Positions 47,457-58,115 of a stretch of 64,000 nucleotides of DNA are shown one piece after another. The DNA comes from Dermacentor variabilis (Eukaryota > Arthropoda > Arachnida > Ixodida > Ixodidae), in NCBI RefSeq assembly GCF_050947875.1, contig NC_134570.1, positions 101,536,122-101,600,121 of the forward strand, in the 5' to 3' direction. The notes under the pieces are model-generated. The model did no database searches. It was not told the DNA's origin and saw only the letters and a program-made list of their open reading frames with translations. How positions within the stretch are numbered: the first letter of the stretch is position 1; each line of letters opens with the position of its first letter. Both the position numbers and the translations under genes were made by a program.

Positions 47457-47617
47457 TGTTGGAAACTTTGCATCTGCGGCAGATCGAAGAGGAGTAAGAA
47501 AATGACAGGTTCCCAACCGGCAGAATGCTGATATTAGGTTTGTTTTATTGAGTTTGCCAAGTTTGGACGGCTTAGCGCTCTGTGCCAATAATACAGGCAG
47601 AGGTGTATTTTTTCACA
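47457..47617 (+). repeat. BEL/Pao 5' LTR, 161 bp
   Basis: TGTTGGAA...TTTCACA. It shares with the 3' LTR 'ggacggcttagcgctctg' (3' copy 'ggacagcttagcgctctg') and 'gccaata', plus matching ends and length. Just inside lies 'ttggtgcccagcggcc' (47626-47641), in the position of a primer-binding site. Confidence 0.8.
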
Positions 47618-47707
47618 TTGTAAAATTGGTGCCCAGCGGCCTGGAAGCCAACCATTGCTTTTGCCACTTCGGCTTCGTCTCGGACAGACACCTGAATTCA
47701 GACCGTC

Positions 47708-48820
47708 ATGAAGGGCATTAAGAACAAGTGCACCTCTCGTCGAGCGCAGAGCACGAGGATCGTAAACGAATTGAACGAGATCATTCAATCCAGACACTTA
47801 GACTTTTCTTCCTTTCGTGCCCTGCATAGCAGGATAAAGGCGACGAACTTGGAGCTGTCCGTGCTGAACGTCGAGTTGCAAGCATTCATGACCGACGAAC
47901 ACGCCACAGCAGATTATGATTCCGTCATGGAATATGAAGACGCTGCTGCCAGCACTTTTGCCTCGCTCAACCACAATATTGATATGCTCAAGGTTTCCTC
48001 CGTGCTTCCGACAACGCCTCTGCTGACGGCCGACCTCTGCTGACGGGAACCAAATGGCTGCTTCTTCTAAGAACCCGACAAGTTCACAGGGGAAATTTGG
48101 AGCCAGGTTACCGAATTAGAACCTGTGCGTTTCGAAGGAGCGATCACCTGATGGCAGCCGTTCTGGGATATGCTTCTGCATTCTGTGCACAAGAGCTTGA
48201 GGCTGTCTGACACGGATGGCTTCCATTACCTGGTTTCTTTTGCTGGACGGAGCTGCTGCTGAAGCGGTCACATGAATGCAAGTGACAGAATCAAGCTACA
48301 GGGACGCAGTTGGAGTATTGAAGCAGCACTGTGGAAATTGTAAGTTTATCAAACAAAAGATGTTGGAAAACCGACGAATGCTCATATCGATGACACCTAT
48401 GAGCACGTTGCATCCATGCTGACGTTGTTCGACGAGATTCAACTTCACCGAAGAGGACTCGCAAATCTTAGGGTGAGCATATCATCATACGCTTCAATGC
48501 TCTGTGAAATACTCCTGAAAGCTACACCTCAAGATATGGTAGTAGATGATTACAAGCACAAGAGCACCAAGTTCACCACATGGTCAGCAGACATACGCGC
48601 CAGTGAGCACTCATCCAAGCAGGAGTTAGAACGCCTGTTGAAATTTCTTGAGCTGGAAGTCAAATGCAGCCAGAAGTACGCTCCCTCTAGGACACCAAAG
48701 CTTAACGACACGTGGCGCAAAGACATTCAAAAATTCAATATGTGTTCGGCTTCCGCGGCTAGGGCGCTCCGCAACATGGCAGGAGCCTTAGAAGAAGGAT
48801 GCCTTTTTTTGTTATCCTAA
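47708..48820 (+). pseudogene. BEL/Pao gag remnant
   Basis: The N-terminal part (47708-48043) is open for 111 codons: 'RRAQSTRIVNELNEI...', 'ELSVLNVELQAFMTDE' and 'YDSVMEYEDAAA' follow the coiled N-terminus typical of BEL/Pao Gag. After a stop, 48120-48330 reads in shifting frames 'WQPFWDMLLHSVHKSLRLSD' and 'DGFHYL', the conserved DUF1759-type core. 48416-48820 is open again (134 codons; '..DEIQLHRRGLANLRVS..'). Gag would form the particle around the element RNA. It is broken by at least three frame changes. Confidence 0.7.
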
Positions 48821-48939
48821 GTACCTCAGGACCACACGATGCACCAATGTCGCGAGCCTCGAAGCCAATCGCAGTATGCTCAGGAAAGATGGTTGATGTT
48901 TCAAGTACACGACGAATACCACCTTGTGCGCGACTGCCC

Positions 48940-49680
48940 TACCAGGATCTATTGAACCGCATGCAAGCGTCGTCATGCTTTCACGATGTGCGACGCCGGG
49001 GTTAACAAAAACTTGCCTTCTTCAGCACCTGGAAAAGACACCAGTTGTTGCAATGCACGTTGAAACGAACGATGGGACACCTCAAATTGTTGAAGAGGTA
49101 TTTCTCCGGCGTTCCGTGCATGGGTGATGGTTTCGACGTACTGTTATGCCTTGGTGTTTTAGGCAATGGTGGCTGGAAAGCTTTTGTGCGAGAAGGCATC
49201 TGCAAGAAGCTTAAGTTACCTTTGATTAGGTAGACTGATTTAGCCATCAGCAGGTTTCCATGAGCTTGCTCCCAGCACACTCGACGTTGGAAGTGTGTCA
49301 GCGTTACGTTTCGGAACCAACACGACAAACCGGTTTTCCAATTGAAAGCTGTTGTTCCGTTTAACTGCGATAGGATGATAGAATCCACGAAAACGAAAAC
49401 GTTTCTGCAAACTATCGTTGCAGACGGCAAACCACTGGCAGACTTTCTCAAGCCTCACCTGCGAGCCCAGAGTCAGTCTAGTGATCGGATCTTGCCAATT
49501 GTGGAAAATGAGGTCCAATCCCATTGAGATCACATGCAGTTCTGACAACAAAGCCTTAACCGCAAAAAATTGCTGGACTCTTCAAGGGTCATCGTCTTCC
49601 CAGGCACAAATCTGCCATCACACAAGCACGCATATCGGCGCTCAGAACCGTCAGAATGAAGGAATTCTCTTACGGTAACA
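48940..49680 (+). pseudogene. BEL/Pao zinc-knuckle and protease-like remnant
   Basis: A decayed Cys/His stretch near 48925-49000 (...'VRDCPTRIY'...'SCFHDVR') is placed where the Gag zinc knuckle should be. It is followed by short open pieces (49342-49527, '..FLQTIVADGKPLADFLKPHL..') in the position of the retroviral-type protease. No intact DTG catalytic triplet is visible. Weakly supported apart from its position. Confidence 0.35.
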
Positions 49681-50029
49681 GCGAATTTGGTAGCTTGATG
49701 TCATTGTTTGTGTGGACAAGTCTCCATCGAGTGCCATTGCACCTAGAGACTATCGCGAAAGCAAGAAAGAATCGACAGCTCATCTTAGCTGTTAGTTAAT
49801 GAAAGAAAACCGGTGGCTAAGTGTGTTCAGGAGGCTCAGGGTAGTAAGCCTGAACCTTTTTCCGCTCAGGAAATATGTGAAAGCGAAGACACATGGCTCA
49901 GGACTTTACCAGCACAAACTATTGGAAATGAGGTGGCCGCGCTGACTGGACTATGTTATCGACAAGACGTCGAACATACGAGACCTTCTCCCGTTCGTTG
50001 ATGTCAAGGGCATTATCAGGATCATGACT

Positions 50030-50377
50030 CACCTTGGAAGACGTGAATTGCCCTGGGCTCTTGCCCACACATTTCAATGCACGCACCTCACCGCGGACAG
50101 TGAACATTGACGCCTGCCTCACAAGGCTGTTGGCGTGGCACCCGCCGAGTTGGGTGAGAAGTTTTGGGTAGCGCGAGGTCGCCAGTTCGCGAAAAAGGTA
50201 CTTGGCCAGTGTGGTGTCTGTGCGAGGTTTCATCGTAAAGCTGCTCCAGATCCTACAGCCCCGATCCCAGTAGACGGAGCATCGAGGTCTCATCTGTTTC
50301 GAGTCACGGGCGTAGACTTGGTTGGTCCAAAGCTTATGAAGGGAAACCCCATGAAAGCATTCGTTTACCTATGCTGA
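50030..50377 (+). pseudogene. BEL/Pao integrase N-terminal remnant
   Basis: A lead-in near 50030-50105 reads 'THLGRRELPWALAHTF' and '..LTADSEH'. Then 50135-50377 is open for 80 codons: 'LGEKFWVARGRQFAKKVLGQ', CxxC in 'CGVCARF', then 'FRVTGVDLVGP', the start of the catalytic core containing its first Asp. This is the H2C2 zinc finger plus core start of a BEL/Pao integrase. A stop follows 'AFVYLC', and the rest of the core is not recognisable. Confidence 0.75.
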
Positions 50378-51195
50378 AGTGCGAGCTGTTCACTTGTAAG
50401 TTTCTAGTGACATGACCATGAATTATTTTTTATTGAGATTTGGTCTTTTTATTACGAACCGTGTTTTACGAAATGTAATTTACTCTGCAACTGTTTAACG
50501 TCTAAGGCAGCCAATCGCAGACGTACGCTTACATATGGACTTATTCGTGATCTCATGGTACAGAACTTTTGTGCAATAGTAAGATCACCCGGACGTTCCT
50601 TGCTGAGCGGGCTTCATGGTGGCGAGGTATCTGGCAGAGACTGATTCGTGTAGTTGCGAACTGCGTCAGAAAAACTTTACAGAAATCATTCTTCAGCTTC
50701 TAACAGCTCGACACTTTACTAACAGAGGTAGATGCAGCGATTAATTCTAGACCACTCCCATACATTTCTGATGGTGCTGCCGAAATCGAAGTACTCACTT
50801 CTGGATACTTTTTGTTGGGTACACGTCTTACTGCCCTTCCTTAAACTCAGGTCAGCACGAATTCGGGAGGTGGCGCAAACACAACACGAGCCTGGAGATG
50901 CAGACAACAAAAACTAAACGACTTTCGGTAGCGCTGGTATAAAGAACACATCTGGACACAAAGAACCGCTCGCAGCAGTTCACAGAAGCTCGAAAATAGT
51001 TTAGAGTGCACATTAGAGGAGACAAAGTACCCATTTCGTTTTGACAGTTAGCGGACGTAGTTACTATATTTAAGGGGAATGATGGGTACATCAGAGCACG
51101 CAAAGCCCGACTTGTCAATGGTAGGTTGCTTACGAGACCGGTTCACCCTCTTTGTCTTCTGGAAGAGTGCAAGTGACTTTGTCGACCGCAGAAGA

Positions 51196-51356
51196 TGTTG
51201 CAAGTCGTGCTCACCAAACGCATCAAAGAAGGTGGAGATAGCGATGGAATTGCGACTGTCAGAATGAATATATTAGCCTCGCTACGTTGAGTTCGCCGTG
51301 TTTGGACAGCTTAGCGCTCTGCGCCAATAAACCCAGCAGAAATATCATTTCTCACA
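51196..51356 (+). repeat. BEL/Pao 3' LTR, 161 bp
   Basis: TGTTGCAA...TCTCACA, the same length as the 5' LTR and followed by the CCTGC target duplication. It is heavily diverged from the 5' LTR outside the central 'cttagcgctctg' block. Confidence 0.78.
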
Positions 51357-51361
51357 CCTGC

Positions 51362-52617
51362 ATTTATGCCACTTCTCTGGTTTACCTTTTCCTTCACAGT
51401 GTTGTGGGAACCTTGTGGCATAATATCAGCTGATTAATTTCTTGCGTGCACTAAATCGACATTATAAACGCGTCCGTTCGAATAGGAGCGCAGCTTCTGA
51501 AATACGTTTTCACTGTACGACGATGTAATTCACCGTTCACTGCCAGCTTCAGTAGGCAGCTCTGACAGTTTGCATACAACTTCTAAGCGCAGCGTGATCT
51601 GTATTATCGCAGTGCTTGTTGCAAACGGCGGGTTCATGTCGCAGTTGTCATTCCATGTCCAGGCACAAGCTTGCAATCACCATCATTTCCTCATCGGTCT
51701 GTTTTCTTTGTGTCCTCAAATATTTCATGCTTAATATCACGCTAAACTGTAAGCCTAAGCGTGATACGCCTGTAGATGAGGCGGGTATGACGTTTCAAGC
51801 ACCACGTGACCGAAACTAAACGTGACACTCCTTCGTGTAAGCATCAGACTAACACTGCGTAACATGCTTCGTTCTTGTACGAGCGTGAGGGAACCGCATA
51901 CGCCCTCGGGCTTAGTGGGATAAAATAGCCCGCTGGTAGCATACGCTGCTGTAAGCATCTCAGCCAAGTTTTGCTGTCGTAAGGGGTGCGTGGAGCTCGC
52001 AAGCCGGTTACGAAGTCATCTTTCTCTCAAACGCTCTCTTTTCAAGAGAAGGCCGTCTCCTCACCCCCTTCTAGACGCACTATTTCGTCATCGGACGCAT
52101 AGTTTCGTCATTCACTTAGGCGGCTGATATTGCCTGATAGCTGACATCAAGTTGCGGTCGACTACACTGCGTAGATACTACGGCCGCCACGGGGTGCCCC
52201 CACGAGTCCACTGGCTAAGCGCACTGCGGCTCGCCGACGACAAACGCGTTTGACTAATGTTTACCCCGTCTTAGGCAGCAGTGGTGGAAATGGTGGCGTG
52301 GGTACGTAAACATCCAAAACACAATTTGAGCATCGCGCCACAGTGACCTTCAGAAGGCGGAGCGTTGTGGGCACGCCCCACTGCTGCGTTTCACACGCAA
52401 GGCAAGGTATTGAAGGAGGAACGGGAGCATAGCGCATATCCTTGTTTGAATGCCAATGACTCCGCTTCTGTTGAACGCACTCAAGTACTTTTTGAGGCAA
52501 AGTATTTCTGGAATAGCTCATTCTCACTTCAAACGCCTATCTCCACTTCGATAAAAAGTGGTTCAGGCCCCTTTAACACACCACGGAGTGCTCGCGCAGA
52601 AATTATTCATCACACAT
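51362..52617. other. No recognised feature
   Basis: Mixed sequence with no open frame above about 90 codons, no recognised domain and no repeat signature. Confidence 0.4.
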
Positions 52618-52850
52618 ATATAAATTCCAATATAGGGTAGCCGTAATACATCGCGTGATCTGCATGAATCATGGGCGAGGGAGAAAAATGATCTGCGCCC
52701 TCTCGTCTTCTCACCACCGTGCGAGAAATACGAAGCATTTTCTTAGAGAGCGTGACGAAGACCGTGGCATTTCTCAAGACTGCTGTCGGCCACTTTTGGT
52801 GTGGATTCTCTGGCGGACTATCACGACGTTCGCTCATTGCAGAAGAGAGT
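52618..52850 (+). repeat. Dispersed repeat, + strand copy
   Basis: It matches the reverse complement of 57893-58115 in order: 'atagggta(g/t)ccgt', 'cgtgatctgc', 'tgggcgag(g/a)ga', 'gtcttctcac', 'ggccacttttggtgt' with 'ggccatttttggtgt', 'ggcgga', 'ttgcag'. Identity is moderate. The class (MITE, SINE or LINE part) is unknown. Confidence 0.6.
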
Positions 52851-53459
52851 TTTATGTTCAGAGAACAGAGAACAATGTTCGGTATGGTGTGTATCAACTT
52901 GTTAAATTTACAGAGAGAAAGAAGGAGAGAGATAAATGGAAGACACGAAAGCGAGGGAGGTTAACCAGACGCACTTCTTAGCGTATAGGGCGGGTGGTGC
53001 AAGCACCAAGCGGGACAGTGCCGAGTTTACGAGAAAATATCCACCATGGCTTGATGGTTCCGGTTCAGCATTCCATATATATGATGCATATATTATGGCA
53101 ACCCACCTGTCTTTTATGCATGATGGGAATATATAGTTAAGGACATTAGTCATAGTTGCAGGTGTCTACTTGCATCATGTGTTGTGCGAAATTTTCTTTA
53201 ATGATGCATTCTTTAAGTGGAAAGAGAGAAACATTTCCGCGAGCAAGTAAGTTCTGATTGAAATAGAGGGTACACAGCCTCGTGCTTTTTAACTAGGTGT
53301 AATGGTGGACTGTCAAGCCTTTGTTCTTGTTTTGTTTATTGTGCTCAAATGCCAAATTCAGACAATATATTGCGGTCATTTTATAAATTTCCGACGTCGG
53401 AACGCGCTACGCGGTATATTCATGGTTTATAACGCGATTGTATGTATTCGCTAGCCTCT
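52851..53459. other. Short interval with a tick-type repeat phrase
   Basis: 52914-52975 ('agagagataaatggaagaca', 'gaggttaaccagac') is a phrase I associate with a dispersed tick repeat. No gene. Confidence 0.35.
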
Positions 53460-53800
53460 CGTGCTCTCCGTGTCTCATGGCACTTCGCCTTCGCTTTACT
53501 TGTACAAGTTCGGATGTGATTTATATGCTCGAATATTCCTTCTGTAAGAAACAATATGTCGATAAAACGGGACAATAAATGAACGTCAGAATAAACGGAC
53601 ATCACCCGCACACAGCTGACTGCTTGACAAAGCCGTCGCCGAGCATTTCAACGAACCAGGTAATCACTTTGATGAACACAAACTCTATCTCTTACAGTCA
53701 AATTTCCGTTCTGAACGAGAACAATAATACGGAGAATCCTACCTTATCCATAAGCTCAAGACATTGCAACCAATGGGCATAAACATTTCAAAGGGAGCTT
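53460..53800 (+). pseudogene. Second Penelope-like GIY-YIG endonuclease fragment
   Basis: In shifting frames: 'CTSSDVIYMLEYSFCKKQYV' (Cys pair before the first strand, then K-Q-Y-V at the YIG position), 'DKTG', 'NVRINGH', 'KAVAEHFNEPGNHFDEHKLY', 'LLQSNFRSERE' and 'LIHKLKTLQPMGIN'. This is the endonuclease domain type found at the C-terminus of Penelope-like elements, and a different lineage from the fragment at 8830. A stop (TAA after 'GQ') and frameshifts make it inactive. Confidence 0.62.
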
Positions 53801-54240
53801 TAGAATCTATTCGCTATGCTAAATTTCGAGCTATAGGCAACAACACTTAGTTTGGTTGCTCAGTTTTTTCTTGCTTTATTTCCTTTTTTCTATTTCCCTC
53901 TTTGTTTATTGCACTTGAATATTTTCTTCTGTTTTCACGACCACCGGTTTTTCCGCTCATTTTATTATCTCTTTCAGAGACACGGAAGCCCACGACCAGC
54001 AGCGAGACAGGTAATATAGCGGTACTGTACACGCCGTGGACACGCCAGTTGACACACGGCCGTTGACACGTGATTAACAGGCTGTCGTTTCACTGGCCTT
54101 GTGCGTAGCACTCCTTTATTCTCACTTCGACACTTTCACCGCTAACACACCTACGCTCGTCTCCGCACCCACCAGCCTTAAGCCCTCTCCCCTTTAGAAG
54201 AACCCCACCTATATATACTGTGGCGAGGAAAGCATGTCGC

Positions 54241-54282
54241 CTTGATGAAGACAAGTCCACTTGTCGAAACGTTGGCTCCAGC
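54241..54282 (+). ncRNA. Hammerhead-ribozyme-like motif in a Penelope-like 3' region
   Basis: 'TTGATGA' is followed by arms GACAAG and CTTGTC around a TCCA loop, then GAAAC. This is the order of a hammerhead core (CUGAUGA, stem II, GAAA), with one mismatch at the invariant C of CUGAUGA. Penelope-like elements are known to carry hammerhead motifs near their ends, and a Penelope-like endonuclease fragment lies about 440 bp upstream. The mismatch makes self-cleavage unlikely here. Confidence 0.45.
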
Positions 54283-54741
54283 TTTCACTTTGTTCTCATT
54301 TTGCTCATCGTCTATACCGAAGGTGTAACACTTTGTTGATCTGAATACACAATCGTATGCACCAGTTGCAGACTTGCGATCAGTAAGGCATCTGACAAAT
54401 TTATTTATTGGCCAATAGCTGTGTGGACTCTGAGACATATAATGAAAAACAAATTCTTGGACTCTGGCCACATACATCGCTTGCACAGAATGCTTTTCGT
54501 GCGCTAGAGAAGTTTTTCACGGACACCAGCCCTTGTGACTGCTTTCAGTTCTCTTATGCGTACTGCTATGTGCGTCAAAGGCTCGCGCTCTCTTGCGGAA
54601 TGTGAACGTGACCTGTACTCTGGTCGCAATTTGTCCAATATTCTTGTCACCAGTCCACCATGCTTTTGTCTGCTGTGCGCGAGGCATTACTGGGCAAGCA
54701 AGGTCGCGCATCCAGCTATTATTGGGCCTGTAGCGCGTGTC

Positions 54742-54873
54742 AGTTTGCTCATTCTTTTATTTTAATCGTATGAGTTTCGAAGCAGTACTATTCATTTAGT
54801 GTTGCATAGTTTGCTCATTCTTTTACTTTTAATCGTATGATTTTCGAAGCAGTACTTTTAATTTAGTGTTGCA
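54742..54873. repeat. 66-bp tandem duplication
   Basis: 'agtttgctcattctttta' begins at 54742 and again at 54808. Both copies contain 'ttttaatcgtatga', 'tcgaagcagtact' and 'atttagtgttgcata', with a few differences. Confidence 0.9.
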
Positions 54874-57800
54874 TATGAATGTCTTGCGTCTGGAGAAGCC
54901 AGCACAATGAGGCACGCCTATTAAATGGCAGCTGTTCTTGTACCAGCCCTCCAGGATTTTGCGTTATTTGGCCAATCGGTCTGTCTCTTGTCGGGTGCAT
55001 CTTCTGGCATCATATGTAGGGGTGCCGTATGTTAGCTCCAGCAGACAGTCTTGTATATAGTTATTACACTGTAAAAAGATCCACGCTTATCTAAGCTTAC
55101 GTTTTCATCTTGTTTACAGGCCTAATCTAAGCGCAACATTTCTCCGTGCTTACCGACCAGGCCTGCTAGGAGTGATCAGGAACCCCTCTTCACGCTTAGC
55201 AGATGTTGTAAAGACCTTTGTTCCTACGCTTGCTATGGTGTCACCAATCTCCACGCTAAGAGAGGGTTCCCGCGGGGGCAAGGGGAATGGAGTGAGGAGC
55301 ATGCCCCGAACCCCCTCGCCCGTTCCCTGCATGCGCTGGAAGCAACGAAGAAGCACCGGCCCTTGTGGACTTGGGCGTTTCGGTCGCTTCTCTCAAGCGA
55401 CGTTCGTTCTCCAAGCTCGTCGCAGTCATCTCCTTTAACTTTTGCTTCGACGACGCAGACTGTGACGAACCAAGACGCTATGACCGTGGCGGCATGCCGG
55501 CGAAGTAGAAGCTGAGTATGCTGCAGAGAGATTGCGCAAGACGCTCCCGCCGGTGACACTGAAACTAATCGACTAAGAAGGGGCTTGGTAAAGCCCTGGC
55601 ATATTTCACCGACGCTAAGGAACGTACACGTCAACAAGCCCCAAGGCATCTCGTTGCAGAAAAGGACGAATGCCCTCTCAACCGTGCTCTGCGGCGCCAC
55701 GTTTTCGAAGGTAGTAAACCTTGTGTAAGATAAGGATGTATTTCCCGCAACAAAATCACCATAATATTGCCCTCTTTCTCAGATTTTTGGCGCAAAATAC
55801 CCGATCAAAGTCTTTTTCACTTGCCTCTTTTTTAAAGAAGGACAAATATGCTAGGCAGCGAAAAGAGTATGACATATTTTTTCCTGCGGTAATTCTTTTA
55901 TTCCCAATATTCATTCCTATAACATATGATACATTGAAATGTTGATGCTTGAAAACATAGAGTTAAAGCGGCTTCAGATCGCCGGAAGTGCATATATGAG
56001 TTTGATTTTAATGCTCAACGCAGTGAACAAATCTTTTAATCTTGTTTGCGCCCATGATATTTCTTTGCTTTTTCTTGTCTCTAAGTTGGTTGCACAACAA
56101 TTGCCCATATGCCACCGGATATGTTACATGCTACATAACATAAATGCATAGACACATCACTAGTGCCTTTTATAGGGATGTGTCATCACTGATCTCAATG
56201 CTTTCCTGCTCACAGCTGCACGTGAGGAGCCTTCCTTCCCTCCCGACAACGCATGGTCTTATAAAGTCAATTAGCGTGATCTGAAAGAAAAAAAGAAAAA
56301 TGGCGTAATACCCAACGTACAATACTCCAGAGGTGAAAGCATGTTTCTTTTCGACTAAATGCGGTAACGAAGAACGCTTGGTTTTTTACTGCTTTAACAA
56401 TGACTACACTTCTGACATTGCTCCTATTGACTGCTCTTAGAAAGTTGCGGTTCGGAAGTGTTTAGAAGCTGGCGATAGGGCGAAAGATAGTAAAATCCCC
56501 GCAGTAATGAGAGCATGTATTGCAAGCCTCGGTCGCAAGCACGCTTCTATAGTGACGTAAGAAAGCTAAGACAGTTTCAGTATTCTTAATAAAATCAGAA
56601 GCAGCTTTTAAAAATTTTCTTAATTTTCATCAATCCTACATGCAAACCATTATTCGCTTTCAAATGTGACCTTAAAAACAAAAGAACATTCTGCAAAACA
56701 CATTTAGGTGAGACACATAGGTGTAACTGATATTGTTTTATCACGTTCTTAATAAAAATGAAGTTTAAAAATTCGTAAGCAACTCGCAACGCTTTCGATA
56801 AAACCTTATAATACCTAAGCAACAACGAGCTAGAAAAACGTAGTTACGCTCAATTCCCAAACCAATGACCATGACAAGAGTAACATTCAACGTGAACTTA
56901 TCACGCGTGAGCTCTCACTGCAGGTACCGATGGGTTTACAGCTGGAAATCAAGACCTGCAACGGGCAGATTATATGCGTGTTCATTGAACACAGTGACAC
57001 TTACTCTCTTTAAAGTCCGGTATGTAAAATTTGCGGAGCTACACCGGATGGATATCCTAATTCAGAGTGCAATTCAGGTTGAAAATCATGTAGCACGTGT
57101 GGGTACAACCTCGTATGCAACGCTTCGGAGATGGTGGTTACTGTCTGTCGACAAATAGCTCACAAAATCGAGTTTTCTCGTTATAGGCACCCCTACGCTA
57201 TGAGCAGCGCACGTGGCGACTAGACGGCATACCACATTGATGCCTCACTAACAAAGTTCTAAATCATGAGAAGAAGCAGGGTGCAAAAAGCAGTGTGGCA
57301 TTTCCCAGCTCACCACCCATGCTCGAGTTCAAATGGCCGCGGACAGAGAGAGAACGGTGAGCTGGTGAATGTGAAATAAAAACTACAGAAATCGTGGTAA
57401 TCTGGTACTTCAGCACAATAAACTGAACAACTGAGAGGGATTCAACAGGCCCGAGTTAAAATTTGTTAAGAAAGCACGAAGCTGACTGCTCTCTATACTG
57501 ATCCACTCTACTGCTCGCGTAAAAGGTTCTCGCTTTCCAGTAAATGTACCATTACGGCAAATTTTGCACCACACATCATACAAGCACATACCTGAAATCA
57601 CGAAAAATTGGCAATTAGCCGCTATTTAATATAAGCGTGACATAACTAATGTTATTACCTCTATATTTCAATCGTCCATGAATAGCAGGTGAAGGACCGC
57701 CATGTATCCACTCTCCATATGGAAATGATGCTCTGGAGACGTCAGGCCGCGGTGCATTCTCTCTCATAAACTCTCGCAAACTCGGCACAGTGCACAATGT

Positions 57801-57892
57801 ATGTATACACCACCGGCGTTGTACGCCATGAATGTCTGAGGAAGTAAACATGGGGATACACACCAACTGTGACAATTAGTCCGGAATCTATG
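54874..57892. other. Gene-poor stretch with one GC-rich island
   Basis: 55130-55700 is distinctly more GC-rich and has long open frames on both strands (155 codons on -, 55233-55700; 88 on +), but no domain, splice pattern or repeat border was recognised. The remaining sequence is AT-rich without identifiable genes. The open frame 56865-57158 has no similarity I can name. Confidence 0.35.
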
Positions 57893-58115
57893 TGCTGCAA
57901 TGAATGAACGTGGCTCGTTGCAGTCCGCCGGAATATAGACACCAAAAATGGCCCAGGGCAGCCTTCAAAACAGCACGTTCTCTTTCAGCCTCCCCATGAA
58001 AAGTTTCGCATTCCCCGCAGGGCAGTGAGAAGACGCAGAGCGTTGTTCTCTCTCGCCCACACTCCGCGCAGATCACGTGATATATCACGGATACCCTATT
58101 TGCATTTTTAGAAGC
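57893..58115 (-). repeat. Dispersed repeat, - strand copy
   Basis: Reverse-complement relative of 52618-52850, judged by eye. Beyond the repeat, 'ggtgtgtat' also recurs at similar spacing in both places, so the element may extend further (to about 52905 and 57840). Confidence 0.6.

Larger units (their letters stand above)
47457..51356 (+). mobile_element. Old BEL/Pao LTR retrotransposon, internally deleted (3.9 kb)
   Basis: CCTGC lies immediately outside both ends (47452-47456 and 51357-51361), a 5-bp target duplication. The two 161-bp LTRs are in direct repeat. Internal remnants, all on +, are gag (47708-48820), a zinc-knuckle/protease-like region (48940-49650) and an integrase zinc finger with the start of the catalytic core (about 50030-50375). 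Reverse transcriptase and RNase H are absent between about 49680 and 49990. Stops and frameshifts are frequent and the LTRs have diverged strongly, so it is ancient and inactive. Confidence 0.82.
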
